From contig CAVOJU010000002.1 of the NCBI GenBank assembly GCA_963696315.1, positions 59,743-123,742 of the forward strand: DNA of 64,000 bases. Reading direction: 5' to 3'. Every line of letters begins with the position of its first letter. Position 1 is the first letter of the stretch. Positions 44,280-53,654 of this stretch are shown piece by piece. The notes below the pieces were generated by a model, which ran no database searches, was not told where the DNA came from, and saw only the letters and a list, made by a program, of their open reading frames with translations. Source of the DNA: CAWKEY01 sp963696315. GTDB taxonomy: Bacteria > Pseudomonadota > Gammaproteobacteria > Methylococcales > Methylomonadaceae. The position numbers and the translations under genes are program-made.

Positions 44280-44405
44280 GGAGTAGTGTATAGCCTTTTG
44301 CTTCCTTGGTCTTTAATTTGTCAGTGCTCGCAGCGCCGCACACAAAGCTAAAGACCCCATCCGGCTGACTTCATACATCTACCCAGTGAGACAATCTACA
44401 AAAGC

Positions 44406-44453
44406 ATCTCTCGACTGTCTGTGCGCTAACGTACAGAATGGCGAGAGATTTTT
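44406..44453 (+). terminator. Stem-loop with T run in the gap before the deacetylase
   Basis: ATCTCTCG and CGAGAGAT form an 8-base outer stem, with CTGT/ACAG inside, followed by TTTT. No gene ends just before it on either strand, so it could terminate a short transcript or be part of a small RNA. Apart from this and the inverted repeat at 44232-44279, I see nothing in 44045-44715. Confidence 0.35.
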
Positions 44454-44715
44454 CGGTAGCTTGCCCGTTCAAGTGTAGCTCCATCTTGCCTGACTAACGC
44501 CACTCTTTGACTTGGCGCTGTTGATCAGGAATCCGGTAGTGCAGTAATCGCCAGATAGAAAAGGCTGTTCGGACAGTTCAAGGCCTGGTAAATCTGCCAG
44601 TCCTGTACCCTGGAGTGAGGCGAGGATCCTAGGATCAGCTTGTTCTAGTGGTAGGCTGGTTGTTTGATTGCATTTTACAGAGCTTGAATTCACGAGATAA
44701 AAAATTAAAGCAAAC

Positions 44716-45487
44716 ATGAAGCATGCTATTTGCTTAGTGCTCATTGTCGCGAGCCTTTTGGCAGGCTGCATTTCCCGACTGGATGTGGGCTATCCGCGTG
44801 GACAAATCACGACGAAAAGTGCCGAGTTTATGCTCAGCTTTGATGATGGGCCGCTGCCCGAAACCGGGCGTGTGCTGGATATCTTGGCAAAGCTCAGGGC
44901 CATTGACGGCACCCCGGTAAAAGCCGGTTTTTTTCTGTTGGCCGATGCGCCTGATGAATTCTGGCAGCGGCGGATTTATTACGCCCCCTACGAACTCTGG
45001 ACCAACAAGGGCAGCATCGCAAAATACCCAAAAATCGCCAGACGAATCAAGCAGACCGGGCATACCATCGGTAATCATTCGACGCATCACGCATGGTTCC
45101 AATGGCCTTGGCTGGATACGCCAGAGACTGTGCTGGGCGAATTTACCGAGTGGGAAGCCATTTCCAAACTGGCTTTAGGCGCATCAAACACTCGCCTGTT
45201 TCGGCCACCCTATTTTATTCTCACTACAAATGTGCGGGAAACCGCTGAACGATTAGGCTATCAGATCGTTATGGGGGAATCGGTAGGCGACGCAACACCG
45301 GGTGTGACGGTTGATGTGATCAAGCAAAAAACTCAGTCCATTCTGGCGGCGTGGACTAAACCTTACCCCTGCCTATTGGTATTCCATGACTACGCGTCCC
45401 ACCACCTATCAGCATCTCGACGAAATTGTTACTAATCTGCAGCATCAGGGTTTTCGACTGGTGCATTTTGACCCCAAACGCTTGTGA
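44716..45487 (+). pseudogene. NodB-type polysaccharide deacetylase lipoprotein, frameshifted near the end
   Basis: The first frame (44716-about 45390) has a lipoprotein signal (LVLIVASLLAGC), the NodB metal and catalytic motifs (MLSFDDGPLPETG, TIGNHSTHHAWFQWPW), and FRPPYF. The C-terminus continues in another frame as TRPTTYQHLDEIVTNLQHQG and ends at 45487. Removing one T near 45391 joins them (VFHD then TRPTTYQ), restoring the usual LLVFHD end. It would remove acetyl groups from a cell-surface polysaccharide. A start at ATG 44716 fits the signal peptide. Either a recent mutation or a sequencing indel. Confidence 0.75.
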
Positions 45488-45855
45488 AATGCTTTAGCCC
45501 ACTCACCCTGGATTCCAAAAGACCAATCGAAACATCAGCGGCATTTTGTTCCAATGTTTTGGATCAAGGCCTGCTTTTTTAGCCCAGCAAAACCAGGGAA
45601 TGTCATCCCGTGAAGATGCGTCGATGCCAATGCCGGCGATGAGTTTTGGAAAAACGAAAATAATATTTCGATTTATCAATATCTTACTAACATTCGACAC
45701 TTTTCATTCAAAACTGGCTACCGCCGATCCTTATGGTTGTGTTATAGCATAGCCTATTGTTTTATATTGTAATTATTGATTTCCGTTCAAGCACCAACTA
45801 GCAATATAAATTAGATACCTTGTATTTTCATACTATTATTGAGCTTTCCAGGCAA
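45488..45855. other. Gap before the GGDEF-EAL gene
   Basis: About 370 bases. The first half contains a 65-codon leftward frame with no recognisable product (AGIGIDASSRDDIPWFCWAK), considered non-coding. The second half is AT-rich and probably holds the promoter of the following gene. Confidence 0.3.
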
Positions 45856-48800
45856 ATGAATAACAAGAGATTATCTTCTATGGGGTTTATGGTTTTACGT
45901 ATAGCTGTAGTGGCACTGGCCTATTACACGGGTGGAAAAATAGGGCTAACTATGCCCTATATGGGCTCCAGCATCACTTTGTTGTGGCCACCAACCGGCA
46001 TAGCCCTCGCTGCCTTATTGGCATGGGGATTGTGGTGCTGGCCCGGTGTGTTTCTCGGCGCACTGCTGGTCAATCTAACTACAAGCGGGCTTTCAATCCC
46101 TATCGCATTGTCCATAGCAATAGGAAATACCCTGGGGCCGGTCTTGGGCGCCCTGATACTCAAACGGCTGGCGAGACCTGAAGATCTCTTCAAGCGCAGC
46201 CGGCATGTGATCGCTTTCATTCTGGTCGCGTCCGGTACGATGTTATTGACGGCAACGGTCGGCACCCTCTCGCTATATGCCGGCGGCAAACTATCGAGCG
46301 ATTTGATTCCTCAAGCCTGGTTGGGCTGGTGGCTTGGTGATACGGTTGGCGTACTGATCTTTGCACCTCCTTTGCTGGTCTGGTCGGCTTACAAAATCAG
46401 CCCTATATTTCTCCCTCGCTTCGATCCGGAGCTTATCTTGGTAATGAGTGCCTGTATCGGCCTGGCTTGGCTGGTATTCGGCGATGTACTGGCCCTGGGC
46501 CAACTCAAATTGCCGTTAGCCTTTCTGGTGTTCCCCCCGCTGATATGGGCAGGTCTTCGTTTCGAAACCGTGGGCGCTTCGATTGCCGCCCTGATTATTT
46601 CTATACTCGCAGTATGGGGGACTGCGCAAGGCAACGGCCCATTTTCCAGAGGACATCTGCAGATCGACCAATTGGTCTTGTGCATTTTTGTGGCCACCAC
46701 CGCGCTGGTTTCCTACACGATTATTGGCGTCCAGGCGGCACGCCGTTATGCCGAGCAACATCTGCGTGACAGCGAAAATCGCCTGCGCCTGGCTCTGACG
46801 GCAGTAAACCAGGGCCTTTATGATCTTAATGTGCAAACAGGCGCGGCGGTGGTTACTCCAGAATACGCCCTTATGTTGGGTTACGATCCAGAAACATTCG
46901 AAGAGACCAACCAAAAATGGCACGACCGCTTGCATCCGGATGATCGTGAACATGTCTATCGTATCTATGAGGACTACATTGCCGGAACGCGTGACGTTTA
47001 TCAGGTCGAATTTCGTCAACTCACTCGCCAGGGTGACTGGAAGTGGATACTTTCCCTCGGTAAGGTAGTCGAGTGGGACGGTCAAGGACGGCCGCTGCGC
47101 ATGCTGGGCACACACGCGGACATCAGCGATCGAAAAGCCAAGGAGATTGCTTTACAAAAGAGCGAGGACGCCCTCCATCGTGCTCAGACCCTGGTCAAAC
47201 TGGGAAGCTGGCATTTTGACCTGGTGAATAATGAACTGACTTGGTCAAAAGAAACCTACCGAATCTTTGGCGTTGAAAATGAAGATCCCAAAAGCTATGG
47301 CGGCTTTTTAGCTCATGTTGTGCCGGAGGACAGGGAATTGGTCGATCGTGCCTGGAAGGCTGCCTTACATGGCGCGGTGTACGATATCGAACACAGAATC
47401 AACGTCCATGGGCAGATCAAATGGGTCAGGGAACAAGCTCAGGTTAGCTTTGATGCCGCCGGTAATGTCATCGAAGCGCTAGGCACCGTTCAGGATATCA
47501 GCGAACGCAAACGCGCAGAAGAAGAGATCAATCGATCCAGGGCCTTGCTGCGTATGGTCATTGACGCGACACCCGACTGGATTTTCGTGAAGGACAGGCA
47601 GCATCACATACTGCTCGTGAACCAGGCTTGTGCCAACAGCCAAGGCTTCGAGCCCTCGCAGATGATTGGCAAACCGGATACCGATTTCTGGCCTGCGCCT
47701 CTGTGTCATGGTGATGCACGTCAAGGCATCCGGGGCTTTCACACTGACGACGATGAGGCCTTTGCCGGCAAAATCACGCATAACCCGAGAGATCTGGTCA
47801 CTCTCGCCGATGGTCAATACCGCTGGCTGGACATGATCAAGCTGCCCCTGCGCGATGCTCATGGCACAGTGACAGGTGTCTTGGGCTATGGGAGGGATAT
47901 TACCGAACGCCTGAATGCCGAGTCGAAATACCAAATCCTGATCGAACAGATTCCGGCGGTGACTTATGTCGCTGCGCTTGAGCCGATTGCTCATACCATC
48001 TACATCAGCCCACAGATCGAAACGCAACTGGGATTTAGTGCGCAAGCATGGCTCGATGATCCTGGCCTATGGGAAAAACAACTACATCCTGAAGATCGTG
48101 AACATGTTATGGCCGAACTATCGGCCAGTCTTGAACGCGAAACGCCCTATCGAATGGAATATCGCATTTTTCGACAGAACGGCAGCATCGCCTGGGTCAG
48201 GGATGACGCTGTCTGGCTTAAGGATGCGGCAGGTAAACCGGAATATATTCAAGGCGTTATGTTCGACATCACGGACCGGAAACACGCCGAGGAGGATTTG
48301 AACCGCGTCATGGAAGAACTCAGGCTGTCCGAGCAACATCAGCGTGAGCTGCGGACCCTGGCGGAGCATGAACAGAGTCGCATGGTTGCCCTGCTTTCGG
48401 CCATGAACATTGGTATTTTATTCGAAGACAATGAACGCCGGATAGAGTATGTAAACCCCGCATTTTTGAGAATGTGGCTGATCAACGAGCATGATGACTT
48501 ATTGGGCGTAGCAACTAAACTCGTACTCGAGCGTTCCACCGAACTTTTTGCCCGTCCGGCCCATTCCTCAAAAAATGCCTTCAATATGCCTCATAGCCAT
48601 GAAATCAGCGAGCGAGAGGAGCTTGAATTAAGTGATGGACGGATGCTGACTCAGCTGTCTTATCCGGTAAACGATATCGAAGGCCGGACTCTTGGACGAC
48701 TGTGGATTTATGAAGACATTACCCAAGAGCGGCATACCGCCCAACAACTTCTCTACCTGGCTGAGCGAGATCCTTTGACCGGCTTGTATAACCGGCACCG

Positions 48801-50022
48801 TTTTCAGGAGCAACTGGAAAATCTTATCGCTAGCTATCTTCGCAGCCGTGGTAAGTTTGCATTGCTTTATTTCGATCTCGATGACTTCAAGTATATCAAT
48901 GATACCTTCGGACACAGCGCCGGTGACACAGTATTAGTCCGGGCTGCCGGTGAAATTTCCAGCATTATTCGTCAAATTGAAATATTCGCCCGCTTGGGAG
49001 GCGATGAGTTCGCTATCCTGAGTATTATTCAGCCAGGGGAAGATATCAACGCTCTTCCCGCGCGCATTGTCACGGCCATCTCGTCTATCCCGCTGCGCTT
49101 TCGCGGCACCAACATTCGCCTCACCAGCAGTGTGGGCGTGGCGGTCTTTCCGGAGCACGGTGAAACGGCCGAAGATTTGGTTGCTCACGCCGATACCGCC
49201 ATGTACCAGGCTAAAAACCAGGGCAAGAATACCTGGGCGGTATATGATTCCAAGCGCGACTCTTCAGAGGCTATGATGCATCGAATGACCTGGCATAACA
49301 TGATTGCCCAGGCACTCGAAGAAGATCTTTTTGATCTGTATTTCCAGGGCGTCTATACAACCGCCGGCAATACACTCACACACGCCGAGGTACTGATCAG
49401 AATGCGCGATCCGAACCAGCCAGAGCAATTGATCATGCCCGGACAATTCATTCCTGTTGCCGAGAAAAATGGACAAATCCTTGATATTGATCGGTGGGTC
49501 GTTAGAAAAACTATCGAACTTCTGGCCAATGACGTCAATATGCCGCCGTTGGCAATCAACATATCCGGCCGATCATTTGATGAGCCTTCATTGCCGCAAT
49601 ACATCCGGAAGTTGTTGATGGAGCTGAGCGTCGAACCAAGCCGCTTAATCATCGAACTGACCGAAACTGCTGCCGTTTCAGATATTAAAGATGCTCAGCG
49701 TTTCATCGAAGCCATTCATCAATCAGGCTGTAAAGTTTGCCTGGATGACTTTGGCAGTGGTTTCTCTACCTTTGGTTATCTTAAGTATCTGGGCGTGGAA
49801 ATTTTGAAAATAGACGGCTCCTTCATCAGTGATTTGCCCAATAACCGGGACAATCAGATTTTTGTCAAGGCGATGGTGGAAGTGGCGCGTGGACTTGGAA
49901 AAATAACTGTGGCAGAGTTCGTTGAGGATGAGGCCACATTTAATATGATCAAAAACCTGGGTATTGATCTGGCGCAGGGATATTACCTGGGCCGCCCAAA
50001 ACTGCAAATCCCAAGTAACTGA
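45856..50022 (+). CDS. MASE1 - multi-PAS - GGDEF - EAL c-di-GMP regulator
   Basis: A 1388-residue membrane sensor from the ATG at 45856. MASE1-like membrane domain (about 1-280), five PAS domains (about 305-425, 435-550, 560-690, 695-810, 830-950), a GGDEF domain with intact GGDEF at 1048-1052, and an EAL domain whose signature is EVL at 1178-1180 but with the catalytic DDFG (1297-1300) and later acidic residues kept. The product inhibition site RxxD upstream of GGDEF reads RQIE, so feedback may be weak. It makes and/or degrades c-di-GMP; it is convergent with the cellulose operon, whose BcsA binds c-di-GMP through PilZ, so a functional link is likely (inference). Confidence 0.92.
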   Translation: MNNKRLSSMGFMVLRIAVVALAYYTGGKIGLTMPYMGSSITLLWPPTGIALAALLAWGLWCWPGVFLGALLVNLTTSGLSIPIALSIAIGNTLGPVLGALILKRLARPEDLFKRSRHVIAFILVASGTMLLTATVGTLSLYAGGKLSSDLIPQAWLGWWLGDTVGVLIFAPPLLVWSAYKISPIFLPRFDPELILVMSACIGLAWLVFGDVLALGQLKLPLAFLVFPPLIWAGLRFETVGASIAALIISILAVWGTAQGNGPFSRGHLQIDQLVLCIFVATTALVSYTIIGVQAARRYAEQHLRDSENRLRLALTAVNQGLYDLNVQTGAAVVTPEYALMLGYDPETFEETNQKWHDRLHPDDREHVYRIYEDYIAGTRDVYQVEFRQLTRQGDWKWILSLGKVVEWDGQGRPLRMLGTHADISDRKAKEIALQKSEDALHRAQTLVKLGSWHFDLVNNELTWSKETYRIFGVENEDPKSYGGFLAHVVPEDRELVDRAWKAALHGAVYDIEHRINVHGQIKWVREQAQVSFDAAGNVIEALGTVQDISERKRAEEEINRSRALLRMVIDATPDWIFVKDRQHHILLVNQACANSQGFEPSQMIGKPDTDFWPAPLCHGDARQGIRGFHTDDDEAFAGKITHNPRDLVTLADGQYRWLDMIKLPLRDAHGTVTGVLGYGRDITERLNAESKYQILIEQIPAVTYVAALEPIAHTIYISPQIETQLGFSAQAWLDDPGLWEKQLHPEDREHVMAELSASLERETPYRMEYRIFRQNGSIAWVRDDAVWLKDAAGKPEYIQGVMFDITDRKHAEEDLNRVMEELRLSEQHQRELRTLAEHEQSRMVALLSAMNIGILFEDNERRIEYVNPAFLRMWLINEHDDLLGVATKLVLERSTELFARPAHSSKNAFNMPHSHEISEREELELSDGRMLTQLSYPVNDIEGRTLGRLWIYEDITQERHTAQQLLYLAERDPLTGLYNRHRFQEQLENLIASYLRSRGKFALLYFDLDDFKYINDTFGHSAGDTVLVRAAGEISSIIRQIEIFARLGGDEFAILSIIQPGEDINALPARIVTAISSIPLRFRGTNIRLTSSVGVAVFPEHGETAEDLVAHADTAMYQAKNQGKNTWAVYDSKRDSSEAMMHRMTWHNMIAQALEEDLFDLYFQGVYTTAGNTLTHAEVLIRMRDPNQPEQLIMPGQFIPVAEKNGQILDIDRWVVRKTIELLANDVNMPPLAINISGRSFDEPSLPQYIRKLLMELSVEPSRLIIELTETAAVSDIKDAQRFIEAIHQSGCKVCLDDFGSGFSTFGYLKYLGVEILKIDGSFISDLPNNRDNQIFVKAMVEVARGLGKITVAEFVEDEATFNMIKNLGIDLAQGYYLGRPKLQIPSN

Positions 50023-50265
50023 AAACGTAGTTATTCAGAGTTATTTGTCATTCCGTGTAGGGCGTGGAATTTTGAGAACTACACGAATCCTTCAACACTT
50101 AAGATTTCTCCCGCTGCTGAAATGTTAGGGCTCTTGGGGCTGGATTTTATCGAAAAAATAAGCCGGTTTTGGATGTTATGGTTTTGAGATTCCTATCCAC
50201 CATCTCCGGACTTGATTTGGCAGACTACCTATGTATCCTTTAAACCCGGATAATGTCAAATAATT

Positions 50266-52623
50266 TTAGTAAGTCTGCATGTTGCTAAACATGCTATAGG
50301 GTATGTCGTTACTATAGGATGCTTTTCTATCCTCGAAGAAATAACGAATGAACAAACCGCCCGTGTAGTCTTCATAATTACTGGTATGCCGAATACCAAA
50401 ACCGCCGCCTAATTGAATATTCGCTGTAAACAACCAAACGCCTTTGGCTTCCAAGTCCAAGGCATCGCCGAAATTATTCCTCGCAGGACATTTTCTTTCA
50501 AAACAGGGAGATTTGTCTGGATTAGAAAATGCACTTTCATCTTCTTTGCTGGATTGAAAACCGGCTACAGCATGACCTTTGATGACAAAGGGCTTACCTT
50601 CTTCGGTCAAAAATTGCACCCCAAAGCCTAGGTTATAGTATTGCTCAGGACTAAAGTAGCCTCCATGCCCTTGTTCAAAATAGCTCAAATTCTTGTCGTA
50701 ATGTTCAAACATAAACGAAGGACCAACATTTAAGTAATCAAATCCAGGCACAGCAAAATTTCTGGCAAAACCGGTTGTAAATGCCACGGCAGTATTGTCT
50801 TTGACATTTTCGCCCTTCAGCATGGCAACATCGGCAGAACCCGACATACTCCATCGATCATTGAGACGATAGTAGCTATTAGCCTTGATACCGGAACGCA
50901 GGACTCGACCCCACTCCTGGTTTTCGGAATTTCTAACCCCCGTATAAGATAGAATGGATTGTCTGACAGGCTGCGAATATAAACTCAAGCCCAAATTGCC
51001 ATGATTGATTTGCTGCATGAAACCGACATCAAAGGTAATGATGGGAGTAATGACGCCATTAGTGGGAGTATTGCCCAATCTTAAATAAGGACTCAACCAG
51101 CCATCCATGCGGTAAAGAAATTCAGTTTCTACACCATCGTTGAGCTGATTGGTAAGGCCTTTATCCCCTCCGGCATCCAAAGCCATGCGACTGACGGAAA
51201 ATTTAAACTCATGAATATCGGCGAAAGTGTAAGACAGCGTCATCGCCGGCACCCTTTGCATAGTCAACTCCCCTAAGCCAGACTCACCTGTTTTATACCT
51301 TGCATAGCCGCCTAAATCGACATAAGGGGCGTCTATATTGGCCAAGTTGGGAAATAGTGATGGCGAAGCTACCTCAGCCGTCAAAAACTGCTTGCGGTAA
51401 TACAATTCACGGGCATTAAGCTTATTGTATTCGTCGGCTACCATGCCACCGTACTGGGTACGCTTCTTATTTAACACCGATTTATCGGCTTTAGCCTGAT
51501 TCTGGACAAAAGCCTGTGCGTATTCTCTGCGCGGAGATTGTTGGTAAAGCGACTCGAAGAGTTGCGCCGATTTGGCAAATTGCTTATTGTGATTGGCAAT
51601 CCAGGCGTTGATTTCCTGAGTTTCAACATCTTGTCCCACGATGCGTTCAGCATTGGAAACATTTTGTTGGGCCAAAGCAAAATTGCCGCTATCAATAGCT
51701 TGCCATGCTTTTAGTTTATACACCCTGGCGACAATAGCCTGCATGTCGGCATCGGGCGTTTCGATTTTGGCATATAAGGCCAGTAGTTGATCGTACTGGC
51801 CAAGTTTTTCCAATGCCAATAACTTACCTGAACCTGACGACTTGCCTGACTTGATAATACCAATGTTATCACCTATGTCGAACCAATGAAGGGCATTCTC
51901 AAAATCCTGAAAATCAAAAAAACGCCAGGCGATGACGCTCGCCAAATTACTGTCCTGGTAGTTTTGTATTGGCTCGATTAAGGTCTCGGCTGCCCTTTTC
52001 TGCTCCGCGAGATTAGTCGGCGGGTTTTGCAGATAAGTGTTTTTCAACCAATCGTATTTAATCGCACCCAAAGCATCAGAAGGTAAATAATCGGCGGAAA
52101 AATCAGCTAATTGCATAAATTCATCGTGCGGCAAATGAGCACCCGCTTTTTTAAGGGTTGTCTCCTTAATACCCTGATCCCGACAGATTACAAGAAGGCT
52201 TTTGTATAACCGCAGGCTTTGCTCATATTTCTGACCAAAGGCATATGCGGCTGCCCGCTCCCATTTCCTATCGAGATTGCTGCAGATTGGTACCTGCAAA
52301 TGCTTCTTGGGGTACGAGGATTTTAGGGATTTGGCTTGAACAGGTTTTTTGGTTTTTTGTAGCGCATTCTGCAAATCGGCCGGTACCAGCCAATTGGGGT
52401 AACGCCTTTGCAAACTCCGGATTTGATAGCGTAAGACATCGATTTTTCCGGCATGAAACAGCGCCCAAAGCAAGCTTTCGTCTGGGTAGTTAGAGTCTTT
52501 TGCCGGCGAAGCAATGGTTTCAGCAGTCTTATCGGCATACTGTTTAATGTTCTCGTCATCCGCAAAACAAACGGCAGATATGAATATCAGGCAATATGGT
52601 AAGCGCTGCATATGTCTAATCAT
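50266..52623 (-). CDS. bcsC: BcsC-like cellulose export protein (TPR plus outer-membrane domain), short
   Basis: A 785-residue exported protein: signal peptide (LPYCLIFISAVCFADD), TPR-like helical region (about 100-400), and a C-terminal BCSC_C beta-barrel region (VDLGGYARYKTGESGLGEL ... IRHTSNYEDYTGGLFIRYFF). BcsC forms the periplasmic scaffold and outer-membrane pore for cellulose. It is clearly shorter than the about 1100-1200 residues of E. coli BcsC, mainly through fewer TPRs. Its ATG overlaps the bcsZ stop by 4 bases, so it is last in the bcsA-B-Z-C operon. Confidence 0.83.
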   Translation of the reverse strand: MIRHMQRLPYCLIFISAVCFADDENIKQYADKTAETIASPAKDSNYPDESLLWALFHAGKIDVLRYQIRSLQRRYPNWLVPADLQNALQKTKKPVQAKSLKSSYPKKHLQVPICSNLDRKWERAAAYAFGQKYEQSLRLYKSLLVICRDQGIKETTLKKAGAHLPHDEFMQLADFSADYLPSDALGAIKYDWLKNTYLQNPPTNLAEQKRAAETLIEPIQNYQDSNLASVIAWRFFDFQDFENALHWFDIGDNIGIIKSGKSSGSGKLLALEKLGQYDQLLALYAKIETPDADMQAIVARVYKLKAWQAIDSGNFALAQQNVSNAERIVGQDVETQEINAWIANHNKQFAKSAQLFESLYQQSPRREYAQAFVQNQAKADKSVLNKKRTQYGGMVADEYNKLNARELYYRKQFLTAEVASPSLFPNLANIDAPYVDLGGYARYKTGESGLGELTMQRVPAMTLSYTFADIHEFKFSVSRMALDAGGDKGLTNQLNDGVETEFLYRMDGWLSPYLRLGNTPTNGVITPIITFDVGFMQQINHGNLGLSLYSQPVRQSILSYTGVRNSENQEWGRVLRSGIKANSYYRLNDRWSMSGSADVAMLKGENVKDNTAVAFTTGFARNFAVPGFDYLNVGPSFMFEHYDKNLSYFEQGHGGYFSPEQYYNLGFGVQFLTEEGKPFVIKGHAVAGFQSSKEDESAFSNPDKSPCFERKCPARNNFGDALDLEAKGVWLFTANIQLGGGFGIRHTSNYEDYTGGLFIRYFFEDRKASYSNDIPYSMFSNMQTY

Positions 52624-53642
52624 TGCTGATCTTGCATGTAAGCCAGTTTGCCTAACATCAAGAGCGTGGACGAATAATAATCCTCATCATCGCGTAAGGC
52701 TTGCATCTTGATACCGCCAAGCTGGCCCGCACGCCATAAAGTGAGATACTTAATAGCTCGAACACCCTCGCTGGCACCAAAGGAATCCATGATATTGTCA
52801 CTCAAATCCAACCAGGCAGGCGTAAAGCCTTGGTAAAAAATCCAGTAATCGGCAAAACTGGCCAAATATTGTTCGTCGACCTCTGCTAAGCTCAAATACA
52901 GCGGAATGCGCACGGCGTCGTAACCAAAACGCTTGTTTTTTGTTGCTTCCATTGTATTGTTGTCATTCAGCAGCAACCAGTCTGGGGGTAACTGCCAACG
53001 TCCGTAACGCGCCTGTTTCAGCAGAGTCAAACCACTTTCAGTGATTTGTTGCCAGACCGGATCATTATCAATTGCGGCAAAGGCTTTAAAAGCCGGGTAA
53101 ACCCAGTAAGATAAATTCACGGTTATAGTATTAGCAGTTTTAAAGCCGTATTCGCCTGGTAATAATATCTTCAGCCCGTTCCAATGCACTACCAGCTTAT
53201 TCTTAATGTCGGCGATAATTTGTTTTGCCTCATTTTCATACCCGGTTTGTTGCCACTGCTTCGCCGCTTCCAATAAAGCCCATGCTATGAGCACATCACC
53301 GTCACTGGCGTTATTGGGATCTTCGTCTTTCAATTCGACATTCTGGCGTTTGCGCCACATAAACAACGTATCGCTTCTGACCTGCAAATTGGCTTTGGTC
53401 CATTGCCATGCTTTGTCGAACATCTCCCGATCACGATGCTTGACTGCCAAGAGCATGCCATAGCCTTGACCTTCAGAATGCGAGACATCATTATTCCCCG
53501 TATCAATCAGTCGACCATCGCTGCTAATAAAACGCGATTTATAGAGCTGCCAATCTTCTGTCTGATGAAGATCAAGACTTGGTTGACACGCAGTCATTAG
53601 CAACATGAGCCCTATACACAACAAGCGGGTCAGCATTGGCAT
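52620..53642 (-). CDS. bcsZ: Periplasmic cellulase BcsZ (GH8)
   Basis: A 340-residue glycoside hydrolase family 8 endoglucanase required for normal cellulose export. Lipoprotein-type signal (LLCIGLMLLMTAC); the general acid Glu lies in VSHSEGQGYGMLLA, and NNASDGDVLIAWALLEA carries the family Asp. Length is normal. It lies between bcsB (12-base gap) and bcsC (4-base overlap). The lipobox suggests membrane anchoring, unlike the soluble E. coli enzyme. Confidence 0.92.
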   Translation of the reverse strand: MPMLTRLLCIGLMLLMTACQPSLDLHQTEDWQLYKSRFISSDGRLIDTGNNDVSHSEGQGYGMLLAVKHRDREMFDKAWQWTKANLQVRSDTLFMWRKRQNVELKDEDPNNASDGDVLIAWALLEAAKQWQQTGYENEAKQIIADIKNKLVVHWNGLKILLPGEYGFKTANTITVNLSYWVYPAFKAFAAIDNDPVWQQITESGLTLLKQARYGRWQLPPDWLLLNDNNTMEATKNKRFGYDAVRIPLYLSLAEVDEQYLASFADYWIFYQGFTPAWLDLSDNIMDSFGASEGVRAIKYLTLWRAGQLGGIKMQALRDDEDYYSSTLLMLGKLAYMQDQQ

Positions 53643-53654
53643 ACTCAGAGGCGA

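Noticed and set aside
44469..44771. Leftward 100-codon frame overlapping the deacetylase start
   Set aside because: It overlaps the well-supported lipoprotein signal of the deacetylase and has no recognisable domain.
45503..45700. Leftward 65-codon frame before the GGDEF-EAL gene
   Set aside because: No ribosome site, no family, and no operon context; left as non-coding.
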